From: Spirochaetaceae bacterium
GTDB lineage: Bacteria > Spirochaetota > Leptospiria > Leptospirales > Leptonemataceae
Length of the DNA stretch: 64,000 bases
Direction: 5' to 3'
NCBI GenBank assembly: GCA_002730875.1
Contig: PCBI01000006.1
Coordinates: 190,044 to 254,043 of the forward strand
The notes beneath the pieces are model-generated. The model made no database searches. It was not told the DNA's origin and saw only the letters and a program-made list of their open reading frames with translations. How positions within the stretch are numbered: position 1 is the first letter of the stretch; every line of letters begins with the position of its first letter. Below are positions 27,764 to 38,154 of the stretch, one piece after another. Both the position numbers and the translations under genes were made by a program.

Positions 27764-29614
27764 CTACTCCACCTGCTCAATGTCTCGTACCGCGCCGGTA
27801 TGCGCTGAAGTTGTCAGGGCAGCATAGGCGCGAAGGGCCGCCGATACCTGTCGCTGGCGGTCCAGGGGTTTCCAGGCCTTTTTGCCTTTCGCTTCCATGG
27901 CCTCTCTACGCCTTTGCAAATCCTCTTCGGAAACCTTGAGCTGGATGGATCGATTGGGAATGTCGATTTCGATAACGTCTCCCTCCTCCACCAGGCCTAT
28001 GGCGCCGCCCGCCGCCGCTTCCGGAGAGACATGACCGATGGAAAGCCCGGATGTGCCGCCGGAGAATCGACCATCTGTAATTAACGCACAATCTTTACCC
28101 AGGCCCTTGGACTTCAGATATGTCGTAGGATAAAGCATTTCCTGCATGCCCGGTCCGCCTTTAGGACCTTCGTAGCGAATCACCACAACATCGCCGGCCA
28201 CAATATGATTGTTCAGGATCTTATACACCGCCTCTTCCTGGCTTTCCATAACACGAGCTTTTCCCGTGAATTTAAGAATGGACTCATCTACACCGGCGGT
28301 CTTCACTATGCAGCCTTCCGGGGCGATATTTCCATACAGAACGGCCAGGCCCCCGTCTTTCGAATAAGCGTTTTCAATATTTCGAATACAGCCTTCCGAG
28401 CGATCCAGGTCCAGTTCGGGCCACTGCTTATTCTGCGAAAAGGCCACCGTTGTGGGAACGCCGCCGGGCGCTGCCCTGTACATTTTTCGCGCTTCGGACT
28501 GTTCGTCCTGGCGAATGATGTCCCAGCTATCCAGAGCCTGACCCATAGAAGCGCTGTGCACAGTGGGCACCTGGCGCTTTATCAGACCGGCCCGGTCAAG
28601 TTCGCCCAGAATCCCCATTACGCCGCCTGCCCTGTGCACGTCTTCCATGTGATACTTCTGAGTAGACGGCGCTACTTTACAAAGACAGGGAACCTTCCGC
28701 GAAATGGCATCAATGTGCGCCATGGTAAAATCTACGCCGGCTTCCCGAGCGGCAGCAAGGATATGAAGCACCGTATTTGTGGAGCCTCCCATGGCCACAT
28801 CCAGACTCATGGCGTTTTCAAACGCTTCGAACGTGGCTATGTTTCGCGGAAGAACTGAGATATCATCTTTTTCATAGTACCGTTTGGCCAACTCCACCAC
28901 CAGTTCTCCGGCCCTCAGGAATAGATCCTTGCGCGCTGCATGGGTTGCCAGCAAAGAACCGTTCCCTGGAAGCGAAAGACCCAGAGCTTCGGTAAGGCAG
29001 TTCATGGAATTCGCGGTGAACATTCCCGAGCAGGAACCGCAGGTTGGACAGGCGGAACGTTCCAGAGTCGCCACTTCCTCATCGGATACGTCAGGATTGC
29101 CGGCTTCTACCATGGCATCGATCAAGTCCAGTTTTCGCTCCTGGCCCTCCCATTGCACCTTGCCGGCTTCCATTGGCCCGCCGGAAACGAAAACCGTAGG
29201 AATGTTCAATCGCATGGCCGCCATGAGCATGCCCGGAGTGATCTTATCGCAGTTCGAAATGCAAATCAAAGCGTCCGCTGTGTGAGCATTTACCATGTAC
29301 TCTACAGAATCTGCGATCAGGTCCCGGCTGGGCAAAGAATACAACATGCCGGAGTGCCCCATGGCAATACCATCGTCCACAGCAATGGTATTGAACTCCT
29401 TGGCCACGCCGCCGGCGCTTTCGATCTGACGCGCCACCATTTGTCCCAGATCCTTCAGATGCACGTGACCGGGCACGAATTGAGTAAATGAGTTCGCAAT
29501 AGCCACTATGGGTTTATCAAAATCGGCATCGGTCATTCCGGTGGCGCGCCAGAGGGCCCGGGCCCCGGCCATGTTTCTACCGGCGGTGGAGGTCTTTGAT
29601 CTGTACTGAGGCAT
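27764..29614 (-). CDS. ilvD: Dihydroxy-acid dehydratase
   Basis: IlvD dehydrates 2,3-dihydroxy-isovalerate and its homologue to the 2-keto acids of valine and isoleucine synthesis, using an iron-sulphur cluster. The cluster Cys residues are C122 in [11 protein letters not shown] and C192/C195 in [12 protein letters not shown], which are the family signatures. The C-terminal [20 protein letters not shown] is also typical. At 616 residues the length is normal. The start is ATG at 29614 with AAGGA about 12 bp upstream. No leader peptide or T-box is visible upstream, and no other ilv gene is close. Confidence 0.96.
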   Translation of the reverse strand: MPQYRSKTSTAGRNMAGARALWRATGMTDADFDKPIVAIANSFTQFVPGHVHLKDLGQMVARQIESAGGVAKEFNTIAVDDGIAMGHSGMLYSLPSRDLIADSVEYMVNAHTADALICISNCDKITPGMLMAAMRLNIPTVFVSGGPMEAGKVQWEGQERKLDLIDAMVEAGNPDVSDEEVATLERSACPTCGSCSGMFTANSMNCLTEALGLSLPGNGSLLATHAARKDLFLRAGELVVELAKRYYEKDDISVLPRNIATFEAFENAMSLDVAMGGSTNTVLHILAAAREAGVDFTMAHIDAISRKVPCLCKVAPSTQKYHMEDVHRAGGVMGILGELDRAGLIKRQVPTVHSASMGQALDSWDIIRQDEQSEARKMYRAAPGGVPTTVAFSQNKQWPELDLDRSEGCIRNIENAYSKDGGLAVLYGNIAPEGCIVKTAGVDESILKFTGKARVMESQEEAVYKILNNHIVAGDVVVIRYEGPKGGPGMQEMLYPTTYLKSKGLGKDCALITDGRFSGGTSGLSIGHVSPEAAAGGAIGLVEEGDVIEIDIPNRSIQLKVSEEDLQRRREAMEAKGKKAWKPLDRQRQVSAALRAYAALTTSAHTGAVRDIEQVE

Positions 29615-30003
29615 AGAAATCCAGTCCTTCCGCGTTGTTTTGCGGTCGACTAAAAAAGAAAAAGAGTGATCGGATAGGATAGTATTTCGAATTCTGCGCC
29701 AGGGTAGACCGATGTTCGAGTGCCGGACCGGGAACGCAGGGGCGTTGGGATACCGGCCCGAGCCAAAGGAATCAGAAATCGGGTGGCAGCGCCCGGAAAG
29801 TACCAGGGCAGCTGGATGGTTACCGGTGGGCTATTGCATCTCAATTCCCGGCAATCGCACATCGCATCATGCTGCCTAATGAATCATCAGAACGGAGGTT
29901 CATCAAGACAAAGAATGCGATCGCTATTGCCATTACGTCCTGATCCTCATCTTCTGGGAGTTGTAACCAGAGTTTTCTTGTGCACTGATGAGTTCTTTGT
30001 GGA
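29615..30003. other. Intergenic region, no gene seen
   Basis: About 390 bp separate ilvD from the VOC protein end, both on the minus strand, so it holds the ilvD promoter. An A-rich patch is at 29652-29667. The plus-strand frame across it does not look protein-like. I find no RNA gene or repeat. Confidence 0.5.
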
Positions 30004-30039
30004 GCAGCCATCCCCCGTAAACATCGGGTTGATGGCTGC
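30004..30039 (-). terminator. Hairpin downstream of the VOC gene
   Basis: A perfect 9-bp stem GCAGCCATC (30004-30012) / GATGGCTGC (30031-30039) with additional inner pairing lies 7 bp after the VOC stop on the minus strand. No T-run follows it, so termination is not certain. Confidence 0.5.
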
Positions 30040-30046
30040 GGATTCC

Positions 30047-30436
30047 TTACTTCAACGAGTTAATCCCAAAATGGTTTCCTTCTGTATCCTGGCAAAGCGT
30101 TACCCAGCCGAAATCCCCTATGGAGAATTTTGGCCGAATCACCTGGCCTCCGGCCGCCACTACACGCGCTTCTTCCAGGGAACAGTCTTCCGATTGGAAG
30201 TACACCAGCGTGCCCCCGGCGCCGGGCTGAACTCCATCCATCTTCACCAGAGCGCCCAGGGCGCCATAGCGCTGCATAGAATTCTCATCGGCCGGAAAAG
30301 CCATCATTTGCGAAGACCCGGTGGGATCTTCCAGTCTTTGCATTTTGTTACCCAGTACTGATTCGTAGAACTCCACCGCCCGGTCCATATCCTGGACATA
30401 GATGTCAAACCATCCTATTGTATTTCTCTCTGGCAT
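30047..30436 (-). CDS. VOC-family (glyoxalase/bleomycin-resistance-like) protein
   Basis: The start at 30436 (MPERNTIGWFDIYVQDMDRA) is chosen over 30457 because it starts straight into the fold. The vicinal-oxygen-chelate pattern is clear: WFDIYVQDMDRAVEFYESVLG, then a GALVKMDG strand, a LVYFQSEDCSLEEARV helix and a final WVTLCQDTEGNHFGINS strand. Metal ligands of true glyoxalases are only partly placed, so the activity is unknown. It may be a small-molecule binder or degrader. It is 68 bp after an AraC-type regulator gene on the same strand. Confidence 0.82.
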   Translation of the reverse strand: MPERNTIGWFDIYVQDMDRAVEFYESVLGNKMQRLEDPTGSSQMMAFPADENSMQRYGALGALVKMDGVQPGAGGTLVYFQSEDCSLEEARVVAAGGQVIRPKFSIGDFGWVTLCQDTEGNHFGINSLK

Positions 30437-30504
30437 ATTCTTTCTCCTGATTATCAAGTGATGCCTGAATGATAGCAGAATCGCCGGGCCTCGTATTGTA
30501 GATG

Positions 30505-31269
30505 TCAGACATCGAATTTTTTTTTGAATTTTTCCGGAGTGTAGCCGGTGATCTTGCGAAAGGAGTGAATGTAATGCGCCTGGTCGGAGTAAAAATCCAG
30601 GTAGTGACGTTTGAAGGATTGTTGCAGGCGCAGGACTTTCAGTAGATCATGCGGCGTGAAGTTTGTGGTTCGTTTCAACGTTCGCTGTAACTGTCGCGGC
30701 GACAAACCGGCAGCTTCCGCCATGTTCCTGACATCCTGTATATCCTGGATGTTTCGCAGAATTTTTTCTGTCAGCGGATTGGGCACGACGCAATCCAAAG
30801 AGACCAACTCCTCCACGAATCGGCTCATCACCCTCTCCCTGGCCCGAAAATCAAGACCAATGAGTTTCCTGTTCACTTCAATCAAAGGCAAAGAGCCCCG
30901 GTACGCTTCCCCGACATAACTATCAAAGATTTCCTGACGATTTCCCCGCCAGACTCCGGGTAGAAATTGAATGCCGACGTAGTGAAACTCCCGGCCCAGG
31001 TTGAGCACCTCAAACGTAGTTCGCAAAGCGGTAACTCCGGCAACCTCAGGCTCCAGTTCATTGAATAGTATGTTTACGCAGGCATCCGGTACGGCATGTA
31101 ATTCGAAATCCTGTTCCAGCCTTGACTCAGTCTTCAGTTCCCAATAGCAATGAACCAGATGCGATAGGCTTTCCGGGGGCTTCATCTCCCGGTAATGCAC
31201 AAGTCGGGCATCCCGGGCGATTCCGTCTCGAATGGGGCTGTATAGACCCTGCATCGGTTGTTCTTTCAT
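30505..31269 (-). CDS. AraC-family transcriptional regulator
   Basis: The C-terminal 100 residues form an AraC DNA-binding domain: NMAEAAGLSPRQLQRTLKRT, FTPHDLLKVLRLQQSFKRH and a final FRKITGYTPEKFKKKF, with the second helix-turn-helix shaped by YSDQAHYIHSFRKITG. The N-terminal part (LSHLVHCYWELKT..., FEVLNLGREFHYVGIQFLPG) resembles the DUF6597-like ligand domain seen in this subgroup. The regulator probably acts with the VOC protein downstream on the same strand, a common pairing in small detoxification modules. Divergent from the YdeI-like gene. Confidence 0.88.
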   Translation of the reverse strand: MKEQPMQGLYSPIRDGIARDARLVHYREMKPPESLSHLVHCYWELKTESRLEQDFELHAVPDACVNILFNELEPEVAGVTALRTTFEVLNLGREFHYVGIQFLPGVWRGNRQEIFDSYVGEAYRGSLPLIEVNRKLIGLDFRARERVMSRFVEELVSLDCVVPNPLTEKILRNIQDIQDVRNMAEAAGLSPRQLQRTLKRTTNFTPHDLLKVLRLQQSFKRHYLDFYSDQAHYIHSFRKITGYTPEKFKKKFDV

Positions 31270-31507
31270 TCTTTACCCGCTTGACCAATACTGAAATGGA
31301 CGGGGAAATACCCGACATGGCTCATCCTCGCAAGACCGTTTCCGAAAATAACTTACTAACGCGCCTGATTTTTCCAGAGTTTTTTGGAGTGCCACACCAG
31401 ATTGACGCAACATTTCGCATGGATGCGGAATATACCATTGGAATGACTGAGGTCAGATCTATTCGGAAGCGGCTCTATGATAGCACGTGCAGAGGCAGGG
31501 CTTTAGA

Positions 31508-32092
31508 ATGAAACTACTGGATTGCCAGGATATTATGGAGTGGCGCCAATGGTTAAGGGCCAACCATAGAAAGACCGATTCCATCTGGCTGGTGTATTAT
31601 AAGAAGGGAACCGGGTCCCCAGCGTCTGATGCGAAGACCGACCTTACCTATGAGAAGTCAGTGGAAGAAGCGCTCTGTTATGGCTGGATTGACAGCATCA
31701 TAAAGAAAATCGATGAAAAGCGCTACGCAAGAAAGTTTACCCCTCGAAAACCCGGCAGTAAATGGTCGCAATCCAACAAGCAGCGAATCGAAAAGCTGCT
31801 GGCTGCCGGACGATTAAAGGCAGCGGGGCAAAGATTGGTGGACCAGGCAAAAGCCGATGGAAGCTGGGATGCACCTGCCGCGCCCCTGACACCCGACCAA
31901 ATACCTCGGGAGTTATCATTGATGCTGAAGAAGAGCAAGTCAGCCCAAAAGCGATTTAACGATTTACCGCCGTCCCAAAGAAAGCAATTCATGCAATGGA
32001 TTGCGGCCGCAAAAAAAACCGAGACTCGCCAACGACGATCGCAAAAAACCATAGAAATGATCAAAGAAGGAAAAAGTCCGTTCAGCCTCTGA
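31508..32092 (+). CDS. YdeI/OmpD-associated family protein
   Basis: The product of about 194 residues has the family pattern: WRQWLRANHRKTDSIWLVYYKKG, then LTYEKSVEEALCYGWIDS, and a basic KFTPRKPGSKWSQSN. The last 50 residues are basic and rich in Lys (KTIEMIKEGKSPFSL). The start at 31508 is chosen because this Met fits the family; seven more residues are possible upstream. The family's biochemical role is not established. It is divergent from the AraC regulator, with a promoter region of about 240 bp between them. Confidence 0.8.
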   Translation: MKLLDCQDIMEWRQWLRANHRKTDSIWLVYYKKGTGSPASDAKTDLTYEKSVEEALCYGWIDSIIKKIDEKRYARKFTPRKPGSKWSQSNKQRIEKLLAAGRLKAAGQRLVDQAKADGSWDAPAAPLTPDQIPRELSLMLKKSKSAQKRFNDLPPSQRKQFMQWIAAAKKTETRQRRSQKTIEMIKEGKSPFSL

Positions 32093-32305
32093 AAATACTC
32101 AGTAGTCCAATCTTGTAACCTGAAGCCCACGGCCGGCGCTGACCGTTTTCGGTATCATGAGATGTTCTCGATAGCCACCCGCTTCGCAACTCTCCAGCAG
32201 GCCGTTATCCGGTCATCTACGGTGACCCACTTTATGCTTGCATCGCAGGAAGAGCTCATCCAAAATCAAAGTCGGCCATACGCGGCGCGTCAGGGGGCAC
32301 ATTGC

Positions 32306-32569
32306 ATGATTGAAATCACCAATTCCGAAGGATACATTCTAGCTTTTGATGGACGTATCATTGAGATATTCACCCGAAGCGATAACATGCGCATTCACAT
32401 AAATCATGTGGAAGCGGCAGAAGTAGACGAAAATAAGAAGGGGCTTCTCTGGATTAAGATAAAGACGCGGCATAAAGTCGCCAATCTTCCAGATATCCAC
32501 GGGGAGAAGCGGACTGCGGTCAATGAATTGATCTCAAGAATCAACGAGGCAAGGTCCGACAAAGCCTAG
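32306..32569 (+). CDS. Hypothetical small cytoplasmic protein
   Basis: The start at 32306 gives an 87-residue protein beginning MIEITNSEGYILAFDGRIIE, with a GGGGG-rich stretch 10 bp upstream. An earlier ATG at 32162 would add 48 poorly supported residues. The sequence is strand-rich with a charged helix at the end, compatible with a small PH-like or beta-roll fold. It has no signal or membrane segment. Not recognised. Confidence 0.5.
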   Translation: MIEITNSEGYILAFDGRIIEIFTRSDNMRIHINHVEAAEVDENKKGLLWIKIKTRHKVANLPDIHGEKRTAVNELISRINEARSDKA

Positions 32570-32797
32570 CGATGTCAGAAAGCAAAGCGCGACGGTAGCT
32601 GGACCGGCGTTTCGCAATATAGTTTCCGAAGAGAGAATCTAGAAAATCTGGAGAACCAATTACTCGGCAGCTTAAGAAGTAGAATCGATGACGATAAACA
32701 TTCCTTTGCTCCAGGGAATGCGCGATCCAAACCGGCCGGGCCCCCGAGACCCCGGGGCAGTGAACGAAAGTATAATCCCCGTTATGGCTGTATCACC

Positions 32798-33853
32798 TTA
32801 ACGGTATCCGGCCGTTCTGAGGTCTGTAAGGAGCTTGGCGGACCCTTCCGTTAGCATGGATTCTATGTTTTCCCCTTCAAGAGTGTACAGGTTTTTCCAT
32901 TCTACTTCGCCAGTGTTAATGTCGGTGACATGAGTCACGATGGTAATCTTATAGATGTCTTCGGTCTCATGGTAGTATAAGATGTTGCTGGTGATGATCT
33001 TATTGGCTCCGGTAATCTCCCCAATCCGGATGGCATTCTGTCTGGTCAGTCCGCTCTGCGAAAAACTCAACTCTTTCAGGATGGGCTTTAGATCTTCATT
33101 GTCTCGGATTTTGTAGCCTCCGTTCACCAGCGCCAGCCCCAGAAGATTACTGGTCATGGTATTTTGTTCTCTGTACTTCGAGGCGGTATTCTGCCCTTCG
33201 AGAACGAGAAATACAGTCTCCTTTTCTCCCGGTCGGTTCACTTTGCCCTGATTTACGAGGGCGGAGGAATGATAAAAATCCCTGGCGAATCTATTGATCA
33301 GTCGCTTATGTAATTCAAGACTTTCGGAGGTAGTGACTTCGGTCACTGTATTGGCCACGGGCAGAAGGACTGTAGACAGAGGAATCGATAACCAGCCCCA
33401 GAAAGAGGTTTGATTGATCTTGTAGCGATAGGTTTCGACCACCACTCCGTTTCGGTACACCACAAATTCAGCATCGGTAACGCTCTCCGTTTGAACGGGA
33501 ATGGCGAACAGCGTGAGAGTCGAAAGGAGGGCGGGCAATCCATCGTCGTTTTGAAAATGTTCTGTTCTGGTTTTGTATTCTACCTTGACGTTTGCCGAAT
33601 CATTGACTCTGAAATAGGAACTGGTCTTGAAATACTGATCATAGTCTGAGTTGTTAACGTTTCTCTCCGCCATCTCAGACTTCCCCTCTTCTTTGCCCCG
33701 GATTCTGGAGAATTGAATCTCAGCCGGTTCGAAGCCCTGGACATCCGGCGAAATAGGTCGGCTACTGTATATACTTGCATAGCTCGTTGCGCAATTTGCG
33801 CTCACCAATAGGAAACTACTCAATAGTAAATATGCAGTTGCAACACCTTTCAT
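32798..33853 (-). CDS. Putative CsgG/FlgO-like lipoprotein
   Basis: The start at 33853 is chosen because it opens a signal peptide (MKGVATAYLLLSSFLLVSAN) with a lipobox SANC; the upstream open frame to 34549 crosses the repeat region and is not protein-like. The mature part has a N-terminal unrecognised segment, then from about residue 220 a fold with NMTSNLLGLALVNGGYKIRD-type spacing, SGLTRQNAIRIGEITGANKI and a final strand-turn-helix. This resembles the CsgG/FlgO/LpoB group of envelope lipoproteins. Exact family uncertain. It faces a regulatory gap shared with the OmpA-like gene. Confidence 0.6.
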   Translation of the reverse strand: MKGVATAYLLLSSFLLVSANCATSYASIYSSRPISPDVQGFEPAEIQFSRIRGKEEGKSEMAERNVNNSDYDQYFKTSSYFRVNDSANVKVEYKTRTEHFQNDDGLPALLSTLTLFAIPVQTESVTDAEFVVYRNGVVVETYRYKINQTSFWGWLSIPLSTVLLPVANTVTEVTTSESLELHKRLINRFARDFYHSSALVNQGKVNRPGEKETVFLVLEGQNTASKYREQNTMTSNLLGLALVNGGYKIRDNEDLKPILKELSFSQSGLTRQNAIRIGEITGANKIITSNILYYHETEDIYKITIVTHVTDINTGEVEWKNLYTLEGENIESMLTEGSAKLLTDLRTAGYR

Positions 33854-34150
33854 AACCACTATCAGATATCCCGGGCAAGGGGACGGGGTCAATCCAATTA
33901 GATTGTATCGCAAATGAAAAGGGATATCGGAAGTCTGACCAGCGCTTGGGATCCCTGTGACCTGCCGTTTCATAGATGTAAGCGATACCCATATCCTTTC
34001 CTCCTTCCGAGCATTTGGTTTCTTTTTCACGTCTTCGTAGAAAGAGTCATGCCTTCGCTGCTCTTTGTGATGCTGACCCGACGGAAATTCCTTCATAAGA
34101 GTCTGGCTCTGCCCGCCCCGGTGTAGAGTTCTCAGTGCGAGCTTCCGGAC

Positions 34151-34370
34151 ACCCCTCCCCCACCGTGCAGTGCCTTGCAGACAACAGCGCGCTCCGGGGG
34201 TGCTCGAATTGGCGAGCGCACGATGAGCGAGCCCCGGGCAAACCCAGGTACGGAGCCCCCTTTCCCCACAACGCCGGGAAGTGCAGACTGCAGGGGCCTG
34301 GTGGGTGTCCCGCACAGCGAGCCCAGGAGGAGCGAGCGCGGCGCAAATCCAGGCACGGAAGCCTGCTTTG
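34151..34370. repeat. ~110-bp GC-rich tandem duplication
   Basis: Two diverged units, about 34151-34261 and 34262-34370, can be aligned over their whole length. The best-preserved blocks are 34212-34267 and 34317-34374, sharing GCGAGC, a GAGCGAGC block, GCAAA..CCAGG, ACGGA and CTTT. The second unit is also strongly palindromic. Confidence 0.6.
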
Positions 34371-34395
34371 CGCCGAGGGATACCCACCAGGCCCC
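34293..34395. repeat. Nested inverted repeat
   Basis: Outer arms GGGGCCTGGTGGGTGTCCC (34293-34311) and 34377-34395 are complementary at 18 of 19 positions. Inside them are GGCGCAAA/TTTGCGCC (34340-34347 and 34367-34374) and CAGGC/GCCTG (34350-34354 and 34361-34365). The outer arms enclose 65 bp. Such a fold could be an RNA hairpin, a protein-binding site or a remnant of a mobile miniature element. Confidence 0.65.
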
Positions 34396-34579
34396 CACAG
34401 AAAATGCCAACCCCCAAGTTGTGGAGACTTATCCCCAACTTCTCTAAAAAAATGGGTGGCTTCCCGGACAGAAATCTGCGGCTTCTGGTAAAAAATGTAA
34501 ACCAGTATTGGATTATGCCCCCAAATATCTGGTTGGCCGAAAAGGCCATCCAATCTCGATTGTCGAGAAAGGAGATAAA

Positions 34580-35314
34580 ATGAAACGAACTGTTGCAATG
34601 ATCACACTCGTAGCTCTCAGCGGTACATTCGCCGCCAGATGTGCTACCCTGGACAAACTGGGATGGAATACCATTATCGGAACTGGAATCGGCTGTGGAG
34701 CCGGACTGGCGCTGGGAGCCATCTATGATGAAGTTCAGAGAAAGAAAGAGAACAAGGACCGCAAGAAGCTAGAAAACGCGGTGTATGGCATCTTCAAAGA
34801 AAGAAAGAAGCATAATCAGGGCAAGATCATCGGTCTGGCTACTGGATGCCTGGCTGGCCTCGGTGTTGGCGCCTATCTGGATATCATGAAAGAAGACATG
34901 GAAGACACCATGGGCGATAAGGGCATCTCCCTGGAGTCCGTGAAAGGTCCGGACGGGGAAACTGACGAGCTTCTCGTGAAAATGGACGGCGATATTAGCT
35001 TTGATACCGGAAGCGCCGGCCTCAAAGGCGTGGCCAAAGAAAATGTCGATAAGCTTTCCGAAGCTCTGGAAGCCTATCCGGAAACTCAGATCAAAATCTG
35101 GGGCCATACGGACTACACCGGCTCCCGCGCCACCAACGATCGCCTGAGCCTCTTGCGAGCTCAAAGCGTTCAAGCCGACCTTGACATGCCTTCATCGCGG
35201 ATTGCCGAGGTCCGTGGCTTTGCCTGGGACCGTCCGGTAACCGGCGGAACCCCAACTCCGGGCGCCAATCGGGCCAACCGAAGGGTAGAAGTGCGCATAA
35301 TCGCAGCACAATAA
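34580..35314 (+). CDS. OmpA-family lipoprotein with glycine-zipper segments
   Basis: The start at 34580 has a strong AGGAG nearby and begins a signal peptide with lipobox AARC. Two Gly-rich hydrophobic stretches (IIGTGIGCGAGLALGAIYDE and IIGLATGCLAGLGVGAYLD) resemble glycine zippers. The C-terminal 120 residues form an OmpA peptidoglycan-binding domain, with ISFDTGSAGL, IWGHTDYTGSRATNDRLSL and a closing NRRVEVRI. It likely ties the outer membrane to the cell wall. It is 244 residues long and followed by a strong terminator. Confidence 0.88.
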   Translation: MKRTVAMITLVALSGTFAARCATLDKLGWNTIIGTGIGCGAGLALGAIYDEVQRKKENKDRKKLENAVYGIFKERKKHNQGKIIGLATGCLAGLGVGAYLDIMKEDMEDTMGDKGISLESVKGPDGETDELLVKMDGDISFDTGSAGLKGVAKENVDKLSEALEAYPETQIKIWGHTDYTGSRATNDRLSLLRAQSVQADLDMPSSRIAEVRGFAWDRPVTGGTPTPGANRANRRVEVRIIAAQ

Positions 35315-35364
35315 GAGCGCTCACAAACCCTGTAAGTCTCATACAATAATCGCGCTGCCTCAAT

Positions 35365-35398
35365 CCGGGGGAGAACCCTCTCCCCCGGGTCCTTTTTT
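35365..35398 (+). terminator. Rho-independent terminator after OmpA-like gene
   Basis: A 9-bp stem CCGGGGGAG (35365-35373) / CTCCCCCGG (35380-35388) with a six-base loop is followed by T6 at 35393-35398. It separates the OmpA-like gene from the groE promoter. Confidence 0.92.
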
Positions 35399-35405
35399 AA
35401 TTCGG

Positions 35406-35410
35406 TTGAC
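35406..35410 (+). promoter_or_regulatory. Possible -35 element of groESL
   Basis: TTGAC at 35406-35410 fits a sigma-70 -35 element about 28 bp before the CIRCE-like repeat. No clear TATAAT is found at the right spacing, so the promoter is not firmly placed. Confidence 0.35.
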
Positions 35411-35437
35411 CTCACACCCTCCCTTTACAAGCCTGCA

Positions 35438-35464
35438 TTAGCAAACGGTAGCATTGATTGCTAA
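35438..35464 (+). promoter_or_regulatory. CIRCE-like operator (HrcA site)
   Basis: TTAGCAAAC, 9 bases, then GATTGCTAA make a 9-N9-9 inverted repeat with 8 of 9 paired positions. The consensus CIRCE is TTAGCACTC-N9-GAGTGCTAA, so the outer 6 bp match exactly and the inner ones differ. It lies 130 bp upstream of groES, as expected for HrcA control of the operon. Confidence 0.75.
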
Positions 35465-35591
35465 TCCGTATCCTTCTCATCCGCAGAAGGTGCCCTCAGG
35501 GGCGAAAATCAGACCGTAACAGGCATGTCTGTGAGTATTGTTGAGTAGTCCTCAACTGTAGCGCTCCGGGCATCCATATCAGGAGGAAAGA

Positions 35592-37576
<1,985 letters not shown>

Positions 37577-37634
37577 GCCCTGCTTTCTGCGCGAGCCGGA
37601 TTCTTCGGCTTCGCAAAACCCATAGCTTTAAGCG

Positions 37635-37663
37635 AAAAAGCCCGGCCAGGTGTCGGGCTTTTT
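37635..37663 (+). terminator. Bidirectional terminator after groEL
   Basis: AAAAAGCCCG (37635-37644) pairs with CGGGCTTTTT (37654-37663) around a nine-base loop. T-runs on both strands make it usable by groEL and by the convergent Kazal-like gene. Confidence 0.92.
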
Positions 37664-37700
37664 CTTTGTCCGGCGCGCTACCTCGCGAATGAACCCGGAA

Positions 37701-38132
37701 TCAGTTCGGACAGGCTCCGGAAGTATATCCAACAACCCGCTCATCTACGCAGGCAAAACAGCTGTTTGCATAGGATTGACGACAACCTGACGAATAACAC
37801 TCAGATGGCCGGCGATTCCAGCCACATACGGGTTGATATATCTGGATACAAAGATTGGCGCTTTTTTGTCGGGAGTTGCAGGCAGTATAGGATGCCAGCG
37901 GTCGATTTTTGACACGTTCGCAACCACAGCCGCAATCATTCGAAAATGGCTTCGAATACGAATCGCATTTCAATTTAATCGCTGCACATTGGGCAGGATC
38001 CCGGCTTACATAGCCACGACCGTCTTGCTCGCAACCCATACCTGAAAGTCCGTTGCCAGAACCGCAAGATGAAAAAAAGAACAAGGAAAACAGAAGTGCA
38101 AGGCCCAAAGCGGCTTCGCCCTTGAAAGTCAT
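37701..38132 (-). CDS. Cys-rich lipoprotein with Kazal-like domain
   Basis: The start at 38132 has a perfect AGGAGG eight bases upstream and a signal peptide (FKGEAALGLALLFSLFFF) ending in SSC. The mature 120 residues contain about 15 cysteines. The C-terminal half, CIQIYQPVCGWNRRPSECYS then SYANSCFACVDERVVGYTSG and a final ACPN, has the PVCG...YANxCxAC...GxC pattern of Kazal-type inhibitor domains. The N-terminal half (CAAIKLKCDSYSKPFSNDCG) with CGCE looks like another Cys-rich repeat. It could be a surface protease inhibitor. That is inference. A hypothetical lipoprotein gene lies just upstream. Confidence 0.72.
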   Translation of the reverse strand: MTFKGEAALGLALLFSLFFFSSCGSGNGLSGMGCEQDGRGYVSRDPAQCAAIKLKCDSYSKPFSNDCGCGCERVKNRPLASYTACNSRQKSANLCIQIYQPVCGWNRRPSECYSSGCRQSYANSCFACVDERVVGYTSGACPN

Positions 38133-38154
38133 TGATTGCCTCCTGGGAATTCGT

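Larger units (their letters stand above)
33854..34579. other. Large divergent intergenic region with repeats
   Basis: About 725 bp separate the divergent lipoprotein genes. No gene is convincing. The part 34151-34395 is GC-rich and repeated (listed separately). Frames spanning it are shadows. Confidence 0.6.

Noticed and set aside
29720..30361. Plus-strand open frame (213 codons) overlapping the VOC gene
   Set aside because: It is antisense to the VOC gene over most of its length and has no domain or signal.
33854..34549. Upstream extension of the CsgG/FlgO-like gene (first 232 codons of the frame)
   Set aside because: It crosses the palindromic repeat, has no protein character, and the signal peptide at 33853 gives a clean start.
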